Origin: Deinococcales bacterium
GTDB lineage: Bacteria > Deinococcota > Deinococci > Deinococcales > Deinococcaceae
Assembly (NCBI GenBank): GCA_014378225.1
Contig: JACMOA010000061.1
Location: 1-11,394, forward strand
DNA: 11,394 nt
Direction of reading: 5' to 3'
The notes beneath the pieces were generated by a model, which saw only the letters and a program-made list of their open reading frames with translations, made no database searches and was not told the origin of the DNA. Position numbers and translations under genes: made by a program. Below are positions 1-6,073 of this stretch, one piece after another (the first letter of the stretch is position 1; each line of letters opens with the position of its first letter).

Positions 1-172
1 CGAGCCGAAACAAGTTGACCGTACTCCCGTCCGCCGCCAGATAGCCGCGAATCCCGCCAAACACTCCTGTACCATACTGGAGGGCGTGGGTAGTGACGCT
101 GACTTTGGCCTGCTCGAGCGGAACGATTTGACCGTTGAAAAAGCAGTAGGGATGAAAGTTATCTTTTGCCAT
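1..172 (-). CDS. ilvE: Branched-chain amino acid aminotransferase, N-terminal part (cut by window edge)
   Basis: Only the first 57 codons are in the window; the gene runs off the left edge. The translation begins MAKDNFHPYCFFNG and continues through IVPLEQAKVSVTTHALQYG and VFGGIRGY, the characteristic N-terminus of class IV PLP-dependent branched-chain aminotransferases, which interconvert leucine, isoleucine and valine with their 2-oxo acids in the cytoplasm. The start is the ATG at 172-170, fixed by a strong GGAGG ribosome-binding site six bases upstream. The gene diverges from the acyl-CoA dehydrogenase at 272, with about 100 bp between them. The family call is firm. The active-site lysine and the length cannot be seen here. 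Confidence 0.9.
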   Translation of the reverse strand, partial: MAKDNFHPYCFFNGQIVPLEQAKVSVTTHALQYGTGVFGGIRGYLAADGSTVNLFRL

Positions 173-178
173 GAATTG

Positions 179-202
179 CCTCCAGATTTGAGCTTTATTT
201 TA
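179..202 (-). promoter_or_regulatory. ilvE Shine-Dalgarno and probable -10 box
   Basis: On the minus strand, GGAGG (179-183) stands six bases before the ilvE ATG, and TAAAAT (197-202) is a good -10 candidate. Together they give a short leader of roughly 18 nt. No convincing -35 box is seen at the expected distance. This SD-led start contrasts with the SD-less start of the divergent gene. Confidence 0.5.
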
Positions 203-247
203 GCGTGCCTGGGAATGAAAGATAGACCAATCTACTCGAGCATCTTT

Positions 248-259
248 ACGGAAGTCCGT
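248..259. promoter_or_regulatory. Inverted repeat in the ilvE/acyl-CoA dehydrogenase divergent promoter region
   Basis: A perfect 5-bp inverted repeat with a 2-bp centre, ACGGA-AG-TCCGT, directly abuts the -10 box of the dehydrogenase gene. Its place in the divergent control region makes it a candidate operator. No regulator gene is nearby and the repeat is short, so this is tentative. Confidence 0.3.
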
Positions 260-265
260 TACACT
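260..265 (+). promoter_or_regulatory. Leaderless-type -10 box of the acyl-CoA dehydrogenase gene
   Basis: TACACT lies exactly six bases upstream of the ATG at 272, which would put the transcription start at or next to the start codon. No Shine-Dalgarno sequence is present. The mazG-like gene has the identical hexamer at the identical distance. No good -35 box is seen. Confidence 0.55.
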
Positions 266-271
266 GAATCC

Positions 272-1420
272 ATGCACTTTCAACCCACTGAAGAACAAAA
301 TCTCATCCTCTCGAGCGTAAAAGATTTTTGCCGGACCCACATTGCCCCTCTGAGCAAAAGCTACGACTCGAGTGGGGAATTCCCCTGGCCTCAGTTACGA
401 AATCTAGCTCAGATGGGCCTGCTGGGAGCCACCGTTCCAGAGGAGTGGGGCGGAGCAGGTCTAGACAGCGTGACCTACGCGCTGTGTCTCGAGGAAATTG
501 CCAAAGCAGACGCCAGTGTGGCCGTTATTGTTAGCGTACAAAATGGCTTGCCAGAGCAAATGATTCTTCAGCACGGAACCTCAGAGCAAAAAGAGAAGTA
601 CCTAAAACCCCTGGCTCGAGGGGAAAAGATAGGGGCTTTTTGCCTCACCGAAGCCGGAGCGGGTTCGGACCCCTCGAGTTTGGCGATGCGGGCTACAAAG
701 GACGGCACGGATTGGTTGCTCGAGGGTCAAAAGGTGTGGATAACGTCTGGCGGACAAGCCGACCTTTACCTGACCATGGCCCGCACGGGGGGAGCGGGCG
801 CTCGAGGGGTGTCCTGTTTTGTGGTGGAAAAGGGAACGCCCGGACTGTCCTTTGGCAAACCCGAAGAAAAGATGGGCCTGCACGCAGCACACACCACTAC
901 GGTACAGTTTGACCGGGTGCGGGTCCCGGATACGGCTCGAGTGTGAAACGAAGGCCAGGGATTAGTCATTGCCCTCTCGAGCTTGGACGCGGGAAGAATT
1001 GGGATTGCCATGCAGGCGCTGGGCATAGCCCAGGCCGCACTAAACGCCAGCGCAAAATATGCGCTCGAGCGAGAACAGTTTGGCAAAAAGATTGCCGAGT
1101 TCGAGGGGATTTCCTTCAAGATTGCGGTGATGGCCGCCAAAATTGAGGCCGCTCGAGCGGTGGCGCTCAAAGCTGCCGCCATGAAAGATGCAGGACTGCG
1201 CTATAGCAAGGAAGCCAGCATCGCCAAGCTGCTAGCCAGTGAAGCAGCCGTTGAAGTGACTCGGGATGCGGTACAGATTTTTGGCGGAAACGGGTATTCG
1301 AGGGATTATCCCGTGGAAAGGCTGTACCGTGACGCCAAAATTACCGAGATTTATGAAGGAACCAGTGAAATACAGAAACTGGTCATCTCGAAGGCTGTGT
1401 TTGACGCTTATCGCATTTGA
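272..1420 (+). pseudogene. Acyl-CoA dehydrogenase interrupted by an in-frame TGA stop
   Basis: The reading frame encodes a soluble FAD-dependent acyl-CoA dehydrogenase of about 382 residues, the usual length, which oxidises acyl-CoA to 2-enoyl-CoA and passes electrons to electron-transfer flavoprotein. Seen: the FAD/substrate loop FCLTEAGAGSDPSS, WITSGGQAD, the helical segment LDAGRIGIAMQALG, REQFGKKI, QIFGGNGYSRDYPVER, and IYEGTSEIQ, which holds the usual catalytic Glu of short-chain and branched-chain members. Codon 225 (944-946) is TGA; homology resumes at once in the same frame with NEGQG. Relatives usually have Gly at this position (VGxEGQG), so one change GGA to TGA explains it. The start at 272 is preferred to the in-frame GTG at 86, which lies inside the opposing ilvE. 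Its neighbour ilvE suggests a link with branched-chain acids, but substrate is not determined. It could be a true pseudogene, a sequencing error or a readthrough site. Confidence 0.85.
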
Positions 1421-1431
1421 TTTTTGAGAAC

Positions 1432-1453
1432 AAAAAAGCGCACCAAAGTGCGC
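1432..1453 (-). terminator. Intrinsic terminator of the HAMP protein gene
   Basis: On the minus strand a perfect 6-bp stem, GCGCAC/GTGCGC with a 4-nt TTTG loop, is followed directly by six T residues. It lies about 24 bp past the stop of the HAMP protein gene. On the plus strand no T run follows, so it would not end the convergent dehydrogenase transcript. A CTCGAG palindrome (1453-1458) abuts the stem. Confidence 0.8.
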
Positions 1454-1476
1454 TCGAGAAACCAGATTAACTTCGC

Positions 1477-3162
1477 TTATCTGCGGCGGCGGCGCAAACG
1501 CTCGAGAGCGGCACCCAGCGAAACCCGCATCCGCTCGAGAGCGCGGCCCAAATCTCCGATTTCGTCGTTGCTGTTGACGGTCACAGGATTCTCGAGTTTG
1601 CCCAAACTGATTTCGTTGGCGGCGTCTACCAGACCCAAAATGGGCCGGATGATGCGGCGGGCAGTAACAATAGCCAACACAGCGGAAATAATCACCAGAA
1701 TCAGCGAAAACAACGACGCCAGCAGCAGAGTATTGCGAATCGTGCGCTGACTTTCGTTGGTGATAATGGCTACGGTTACAATAAAGTCTGCTTTTGCGGG
1801 GTCGGCGGCAACAAAGGTGCGGCGTCCATCATTGTCGTTCACCCCGGTTCGCACAATTTCATAGCTGTTCACAGGCCGGTCTTTAACCGCAGCAATAGCC
1901 TTGTCGTAAGACGCGGTTTTAATGCTGCTCATCTCGCCTTCAGAGCGTGCGGTGTCCTGCCTCCGCAGCAGTTCATAACCGGCTACATTATCGGTCCACA
2001 CAAAGCTGGTGAGTTGGGGATTTTCGTTCATGTAGTCCTGAATGGCTTGATTGATGGTGAGGTCAATGCGGTTTTCAAGCGCTTTGTCCTTGAATTGGTC
2101 TACCACCGAGGATTTTACGCTCACAAAGCCCACGCTGGGCTGAGAGGCCAGCGTGGTCAAGTTGGTTTCTAAGTTGCTCAAATCTTCCAGGTTGACGCTG
2201 CTTCCCACGCTGATAGCCAAACGCTTAGCGGACTCAGTGGTCAAATTTCGCAGAATTCCGGGCAAGGCGATACTGAGGAAAATCAGAATGGCGGCGCTCA
2301 GGGCAATCAGCGGCAACAGCGCAGTCAGCAACACTCGAGTTTGTAAGCTCGAGCGCCCCTTCTTAGCCCCCAGCGCCTCTTCCATAGTAGTTTCTGGGAG
2401 GGCGTCGTCGGTATCCGCTCGAGCCGTGGTGGTAGAACTGCTAGCCGAGGCCACTGGACTGGCGCTGCGGCTCGAGGAAGTGGCGCTTGAGGGGGTTGCT
2501 AAAAGAGCGGCGGCTTGCGGGAGAGCTGAGGCTGCGCTCGAGCCGTCCAGCGTGGGCCGCGTCCGCAGGGTAATCGAGGGTGCAGGGGTCATGTCGGGCG
2601 GCGCAGCAATGGTGGTGCGGATGGTGACACTCTGGTTGTCATCGCTTGAGGGCGGAGTGAACGTCGGTGCAGCAGACGCTTGAACTTCGGCGGGCGCGGC
2701 CACCACAGCACGACGTGGCGTGATGGCCGCGTTTTGGGGTTCAATGAAAGGGTTGGGTTGACCAGAAAGACCGGGTTCGCTCAGAGAAGCAGTGTCCGCT
2801 GAGGGCAGCTTGGCGTCTGCCTCCATCAAGCCGTCTCCAACCTTGACCGTATTGACACCGATGTTGACATTGGTGTTGACACTGGGGCGAGCCGCCACCA
2901 CTTGACGCACCGGGGCGCTGCGTGGAGCTTCGTTGGCCAAGTCTACAATTCTGACCTCGAGACCCAACGAGCTGTACAACGCTGCTACCTGCTTAGCCCG
3001 CGCCTCTGTTGTGGCCTTGAGGATAGGACCGGCGGGTTTATTGGCCAGTGTACGAGCTTGCTCCGCAGAAAGTTTGAATGCAGTTTGAAGGCGCTCGAAC
3101 AACCGCTCGACGAGTTCGGGGTCCTGGGGTTTTTCGACCAGCAGTACGGTAAAGTTGTTCAT
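1477..3162 (-). CDS. Membrane sensor-like protein with N-terminal L12-like fold, periplasmic domain and terminal HAMP
   Basis: About 561 residues from the ATG at 3162, which has AGGAG just upstream; an in-frame TTG at 3198 is less likely. In order: a compact domain (about 1-68, MNNFTVLLVEK to LGLEVRIVD) whose pattern recalls the C-terminal domain of ribosomal protein L7/L12; a long Ser/Thr/Ala/Pro-rich linker (about 70-265); a membrane segment (about 277-303); an extracytoplasmic domain of about 170 residues; a second membrane segment (about 478-500); and a HAMP domain (RPILGLVDAANEISLGKL, then NDEIGDLGRALERM) at about 501-553. The protein stops right after HAMP with a run of five arginines. 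There is no kinase, cyclase or chemoreceptor output module. HAMP normally carries signals from membrane to output domain, so the partner is probably separate. It lies 125 bp after the DUF4388-like gene and may share its transcript. The L12-like call is inference by eye. Confidence 0.75.
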   Translation of the reverse strand: MNNFTVLLVEKPQDPELVERLFERLQTAFKLSAEQARTLANKPAGPILKATTEARAKQVAALYSSLGLEVRIVDLANEAPRSAPVRQVVAARPSVNTNVNIGVNTVKVGDGLMEADAKLPSADTASLSEPGLSGQPNPFIEPQNAAITPRRAVVAAPAEVQASAAPTFTPPSSDDNQSVTIRTTIAAPPDMTPAPSITLRTRPTLDGSSAASALPQAAALLATPSSATSSSRSASPVASASSSTTTARADTDDALPETTMEEALGAKKGRSSLQTRVLLTALLPLIALSAAILIFLSIALPGILRNLTTESAKRLAISVGSSVNLEDLSNLETNLTTLASQPSVGFVSVKSSVVDQFKDKALENRIDLTINQAIQDYMNENPQLTSFVWTDNVAGYELLRRQDTARSEGEMSSIKTASYDKAIAAVKDRPVNSYEIVRTGVNDNDGRRTFVAADPAKADFIVTVAIITNESQRTIRNTLLLASLFSLILVIISAVLAIVTARRIIRPILGLVDAANEISLGKLENPVTVNSNDEIGDLGRALERMRVSLGAALERLRRRRR

Positions 3163-3286
3163 AGGCTCCTGTGCGCTCCTGGATAGACTGGAGTTCAACG
3201 ACTGAGGGACGGCTCGAGCAGTGGCTTTAGTAACTCTATATTCAACCTATTGTACGCCCGAATTCAAGGAAGAATTTAACGCTCCC

Positions 3287-4300
3287 TCACCTTCCGCTCA
3301 GCTCAAAAACTTTACCAAGACCCGACAAAGTCCACAGGCGGCGTTGCTGCTGTTTAAGGTTATCGAGCGGCAGCAATCCCAAGCGGATACTGCTGCGCTC
3401 GAGGGCCATGCGGTAAGTGTTCAACAAGGCAGGTTGCAATTCATCAAACGGCACGTCTGCCAGCAGCTCGAGACGGTTTCCTTCAATGCGTACCTCGTCT
3501 GCGAAAGGGTCCAGGCAAGGATGGTCTGCGCTCAGCTCCAGCGCCGCAGAGCGCCATGCCCGCTCGAGTACGTCTGCCGGACCACTCAGAGCCAGAGCAC
3601 TATTGAAAAAACCCACCAGTTGAGACGCTTGCTGCGAATCTTCCTGAGAGCTTTGCACTTCACTCGAGCTGGGTTCAGGGGTTTGGGTGAGTCCTACACC
3701 CAAAGCGTCTGCGCTCGAAAGTGTGGGAAAGGATAACTCTCCGCTCGAGGGATACACCTCGAGAATTTTTACTTCTCCCAAATCTTCGTCGGTCGCTCCG
3801 CAGCGCTCCACAATCTGACCCTGCCACCAGAACGAACTGCTTTTACCCGCGCTGCCTAGAGCAAACACCACCCCGGAAAAACGCTGTTGAGACAGGCGGC
3901 TGTAGGCTGAACTCAAAGAAGGCTCGAGAATTCGGGCATCCGAAAAACTACCCTCAAAAGCCAGTTGGGCTACCAGTGGCTCGAGGGTGAAAACACTGAC
4001 CTCTACATCCCCCGAAACCAGGGTGAGGTCACTCAGCTCCACTTGCCACCACAAATCGGTAATGGTGGCCCGTGCGCTGCGTTCCTGCATCAAAACCGCC
4101 AAGCGCACCCCGTTTTGCCAGAAAATACGCCCGGATTGCAAACCGTTTTTGACCTCCAGATAGCCACTAAACTGGGGCCTCATCTCGAGTTCCTCGAGCA
4201 AAATATCCCACGGCAGGTAGCGGGTGCGAATGTTGCTCAAAATCAAGCCATCTTTGGGCAGCGCGAGCCACCGTCCGTGCATTGCTAGTGCGTTCTGCAT
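3287..4300 (-). CDS. DUF4388-like (PATAN-type) protein with unknown C-terminal domain
   Basis: 337 residues from the ATG at 4300, preceded by GAGGAG. No signal peptide or membrane segment is seen, so it is probably cytoplasmic. Residues 44-69 (FSGYLEVKNG, GRIFWQNGVRLAV) match the pattern of DUF4388/PATAN domains, which occur in bacterial signalling proteins. A second weaker copy appears at 141-165 (FSGVVFALG, FWWQGQIVE), suggesting an internal duplication. A Ser/Gln/Glu-rich linker (about 205-228) leads to a C-terminal domain (about 229-337) that I do not recognise. The next gene downstream encodes the HAMP membrane protein; the pairing suggests a shared signalling role, by inference only. 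No catalytic motif is visible. Ten CTCGAG sites occur in this gene, eight of them read as Leu-Glu. Confidence 0.7.
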   Translation of the reverse strand: MQNALAMHGRWLALPKDGLILSNIRTRYLPWDILLEELEMRPQFSGYLEVKNGLQSGRIFWQNGVRLAVLMQERSARATITDLWWQVELSDLTLVSGDVEVSVFTLEPLVAQLAFEGSFSDARILEPSLSSAYSRLSQQRFSGVVFALGSAGKSSSFWWQGQIVERCGATDEDLGEVKILEVYPSSGELSFPTLSSADALGVGLTQTPEPSSSEVQSSQEDSQQASQLVGFFNSALALSGPADVLERAWRSAALELSADHPCLDPFADEVRIEGNRLELLADVPFDELQPALLNTYRMALERSSIRLGLLPLDNLKQQQRRLWTLSGLGKVFELSGR

Positions 4301-4320
4301 ATCTCCTCACCGTTTTGAGT

Positions 4321-4337
4321 CGGGCGACACTTGCCCG
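4321..4337 (-). other. Hairpin in the leader of the DUF4388-like gene
   Basis: CGGGC and GCCCG form a 5-bp stem around a 7-nt loop, ending 20 bp before the gene start. There is no T run on either strand, so it is not a terminator. It might affect mRNA stability or start-site access. Confidence 0.3.
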
Positions 4338-4339
4338 GT

Positions 4340-4429
4340 TCACCTGTGCTTTGAGTGACCTTGTTTGACTTTTGCCCCACCGATGTTTCTGATGTCCAGT
4401 TCTAAGTGAGCTAGCCGAAGTTGAGTCAT
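4340..4429 (-). CDS. Possible 29-residue leader peptide
   Basis: A short frame begins MTQLRLAHLELDIRNIGG and ends with TGA at 4340-4342. Its ATG (4429-4427) has AGAGGT four bases upstream, a reasonable ribosome-binding site, better than chance placement would suggest. It ends about 40 bp before the DUF4388-like gene, with a hairpin between. It is not recognisable as a member of any family. It could be a leader peptide, a decayed N-terminus of a longer gene, or noise. Confidence 0.25.
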   Translation of the reverse strand: MTQLRLAHLELDIRNIGGAKVKQGHSKHR

Positions 4430-4471
4430 TTTGACCTCTGGAGGATGGGTGGTCTCGAGCGCAGTTTGATT

Positions 4472-4503
4472 AAAGTAAAACTTTCTAAAAGTCGATAGAC
4501 TTT
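4472..4503. promoter_or_regulatory. Tandem AAAGT/ACTTT dyads in an AT-rich island
   Basis: Two inverted repeats stand side by side: AAAGT-AAA-ACTTT (4472-4484), a CTA spacer, then AAAGTC-GATA-GACTTT (4488-4503). They lie in the most AT-rich part of the window, about 170 bp upstream of the DUF4388-like gene and 40 bp from the 4541-4581 terminator. They look like paired operator sites or part of a promoter, but no -35/-10 pair is convincing. The gene-free stretch 4301-4627 holds these dyads, the leader hairpin, the possible leader peptide, two CTCGAG sites and a terminator. Confidence 0.35.
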
Positions 4504-4540
4504 ATTTTTTATCCATCTAACCCTAATTTACCATACACCT

Positions 4541-4581
4541 AAAAAAATTGCCGCCCTCGAGAACTACAAAAGGGACGGCAA
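4541..4581 (-). terminator. Intrinsic terminator after the bacilliredoxin gene
   Basis: On the minus strand the arms at 4571-4581 and 4548-4557 pair over 10 bp (TTGCCG plus CCCT on one side) with one bulged base, then seven T residues follow at 4547-4541. It lies 47 bp past the stop codon. The loop contains a CTCGAG palindrome (4556-4561), showing that the word also occurs inside functional noncoding elements. Confidence 0.85.
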
Positions 4582-4627
4582 AACAAGTGTGAGAAATAAA
4601 ACTGAATCTAAGGTTTTTTCATCTCTG

Positions 4628-5248
4628 TTAAAACTGCTCAAGCTGCTCGAGTAGGGTTTGAGCGTTCCCCTTCATGTCTGGCTGCTGGCCCGCTGGAACA
4701 AGCTGGTGCAAGCCCCCGTGGTAGGCATCTGGGTCTCCAAACAGTCGGCTGAGCGTCTCGAATTCGGCTTTGGAGCGCAATGAGGCGTCGTCCCGGAAGA
4801 AGTTGACCCAGCGGCTTTGAAACACCGTATCGGTCATTTCACCGCTGAGGTAGGAACGCAGTAGGGTCTTGTAAGGCTCGAGATTTCCCTTGACCTCTGC
4901 ACTCTGTTCCTGACGCAGCGGAACGTATTGCTCGAACACTGGAGCTACCGCCTGAGCGGTGATATTCCAGTTATCCACATCAAACAGCAACTCACCGTTT
5001 CTAAACAACATAAATTGGGGAGAGTGGTGGGTGATACCGCTGATGTCAGTCACATGGTTGCTGGCAGGACGGCTTTCGACCACGCGGATGAAGCCCATCG
5101 GCAGGTCGTACTGCTTAAGAAAGGTCTCGAGGGTTGAGAAACCCTGCATGGTCTTGTGGCAGGTCCCGGCCTTAAAGATGGCGGACACTGGAAATTCACG
5201 TAGAAAATTGTCCACCTGCTCGGGAGTGGTCAGTTGGTAGAGTTGCAT
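4628..5248 (-). CDS. Bacilliredoxin BrxC/YtxJ-like protein with extra C-terminal domain
   Basis: 206 residues from the ATG at 5248; an in-frame GTG at 5257 overlaps the -10 box and is less likely. Residues 1-105 have the YtxJ/BrxC thioredoxin-like pattern: IFKAGTCHK with Cys30, [20 protein letters not shown], the cis-proline context [12 protein letters not shown] and DNWNIT. Known members reduce bacillithiol mixed disulfides on cytoplasmic proteins, and bacillithiol occurs in Deinococcus. The usual TCPxS site is TCHKT here, so only one Cys is at the active site. Normal members are about 110 residues; the remaining 85 form another domain ([32 protein letters not shown]) that resembles colicin-immunity-like proteins with the YLxGEI and VDAYC motifs. 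The fold resemblance is by eye. The gene has its own leaderless-type promoter and a strong terminator, so it is probably monocistronic, though mazG lies just upstream. Confidence 0.75.
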   Translation of the reverse strand: MQLYQLTTPEQVDNFLREFPVSAIFKAGTCHKTMQGFSTLETFLKQYDLPMGFIRVVESRPASNHVTDISGITHHSPQFMLFRNGELLFDVDNWNITAQAVAPVFEQYVPLRQEQSAEVKGNLEPYKTLLRSYLSGEMTDTVFQSRWVNFFRDDASLRSKAEFETLSRLFGDPDAYHGGLHQLVPAGQQPDMKGNAQTLLEQLEQF

Positions 5249-5255
5249 ACCGAAC

Positions 5256-5261
5256 ACTCTA
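5256..5261 (-). promoter_or_regulatory. Leaderless-type -10 box of the bacilliredoxin gene
   Basis: TAGAGT on the minus strand sits seven bases before the ATG at 5248, with no Shine-Dalgarno sequence between. It fits TANNNT. No clear -35 box is seen. It lies in the 80-bp gap after the mazG-like gene, in which no terminator with a T run is seen. Confidence 0.4.
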
Positions 5262-5328
5262 AAAGATTGAGCGCCTTCTTATCGTTAGGTGGATTACTCG
5301 AGGGGTGGCGAAGCCCGCCAGATGCCGC

Positions 5329-5658
5329 TTACTCTCCCGTCTCAATCCGAGTCCAACGTTCTGCGTCTCTCGTCTCCACCTTTTTCATCATGCGCTCAAA
5401 CCCCCGCTCGAGCGAGAGTCCCCGTTCATTGGCCATGCAAATCATCACGAACAGCAAATCGGCTAATTCCAGCTCGAGGTCGCCTTCCGGTTCGCCCTTT
5501 TTGGGCGTTTTACCGTTCTGGTGTGCTATCACTCGAGCGACCTCGCCCACTTCTTCAGTGAGCCGACTAAGCATCAGCAGGGGCGGAAAGTACCCTTCTT
5601 TGAACTGCGAAATATAGGCGTGAACTCGAGCGGAAGCACTTTCAAAATTCAGACTCAT
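5329..5658 (-). CDS. MazG-like nucleotide pyrophosphohydrolase
   Basis: 109 residues, the usual size of single-domain MazG/YpjD-like enzymes, which hydrolyse (d)NTPs to monophosphates plus pyrophosphate using divalent metal in the cytoplasm. The metal-binding signature is present: EEVGE (E35, E36, E39) in the first helix and ExxD as E64-D67 in LELADLLFVMICMAN. The start at 5658 is supported by a TACACT box six bases upstream. It is followed at 80 bp by the bacilliredoxin gene. The natural substrate (damaged nucleotides are common for the family) is not shown by the sequence. Confidence 0.85.
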   Translation of the reverse strand: MSLNFESASARVHAYISQFKEGYFPPLLMLSRLTEEVGEVARVIAHQNGKTPKKGEPEGDLELELADLLFVMICMANERGLSLERGFERMMKKVETRDAERWTRIETGE

Positions 5659-5664
5659 GGCTCG

Positions 5665-5695
5665 AGTGTAGCAGTGTGGTAGCTTTATACATCAA
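5665..5695 (-). promoter_or_regulatory. Leaderless-type promoter of the mazG-like gene
   Basis: On the minus strand TACACT (5665-5670) lies six bases before the ATG, identical in hexamer and distance to the dehydrogenase promoter. A possible -35 box TTGATG (5690-5695) is 19 bp upstream, overlapping the stop codon of the preceding gene. The palindrome CTCGAG at 5661-5666 covers the end of the -10 box and the predicted transcription start. Confidence 0.55.
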
Positions 5696-6057
5696 GTAAT
5701 TGAGGTTTTATGGTCAGCATTTAAACTGTGTAGCTCATACAAAGTCGAATTTGCAAGCCGCAAACAATGAAAAGGTGGGCCTACTCGAGTAGGTGTCCAT
5801 CCTAACTCGAGTGCTTCTTGCGTGATGACAACAAGAGCAGGTGTCATTCGCAATAATGGAGTATCTTTCGACCACTTCGGGAAATGTATCCAGAATTCTC
5901 TAAATTCGGGTAACGAGACTATAAGTGAAGACATCGTACCAGACTCTTTTAACACGGTTAGCCAACCAGAGTCATGGTTGGCTGTAAAGCGCCAACGATA
6001 CAGCTCTTCTCCAATAGTGACGAGTCGGTATCCTCGCTTTTTGGTTGGGAAGGTCAT
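5692..6057 (-). CDS. Hypothetical protein of about 121 residues
   Basis: I do not recognise this protein with certainty. It begins MTFPTKKRGYRLVTIG and contains EELYRWRFTANHD, a hydrophobic strand pattern, and near the C-terminus TQEALELGWTP followed by FHCLRLANSTLYEL. The layout (YRW near the start, a helix ending in ALxLGWxP near the end) looks like a small conserved family of uncharacterised bacterial proteins. There is no membrane segment or signal peptide. The start at 6057 leaves a 16-bp gap after the dppC-like stop; the longer frame to 6102 would overlap that gene. It may be cotranscribed as the last gene of the transporter operon. No clear ribosome-binding site is seen. Confidence 0.6.
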   Translation of the reverse strand: MTFPTKKRGYRLVTIGEELYRWRFTANHDSGWLTVLKESGTMSSLIVSLPEFREFWIHFPKWSKDTPLLRMTPALVVITQEALELGWTPTRVGPPFHCLRLANSTLYELHSLNADHKTSIT

Positions 6058-6073
6058 AGTGTCAGTCCCAATT

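Noticed and set aside
86..946. Longer dehydrogenase start at GTG 86
   Set aside because: The extra 62 residues lie antisense to the real ilvE N-terminus and have no family similarity; the ATG at 272 has a promoter six bases upstream and gives the standard length.
944..946. TGA as selenocysteine
   Set aside because: Acyl-CoA dehydrogenases have no Cys/Sec at this site, relatives have Gly, and no selenocysteine-insertion hairpin is evident just downstream.
944..983. Frameshift in the dehydrogenase, or two separate genes
   Set aside because: Both halves are in the same frame and homology runs through the TGA; the second half alone lacks an FAD/substrate half and has only a TTG without ribosome-binding site.
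2153..2683. 176-codon open frame on the plus strand
   Set aside because: It is antisense to the linker and membrane part of the HAMP protein, has low complexity mirroring that linker, and has no recognisable motif.
3221..3736. 171-codon plus-strand frame
   Set aside because: Antisense to the DUF4388-like gene, no family features and no ribosome-binding site; the minus-strand gene has both.
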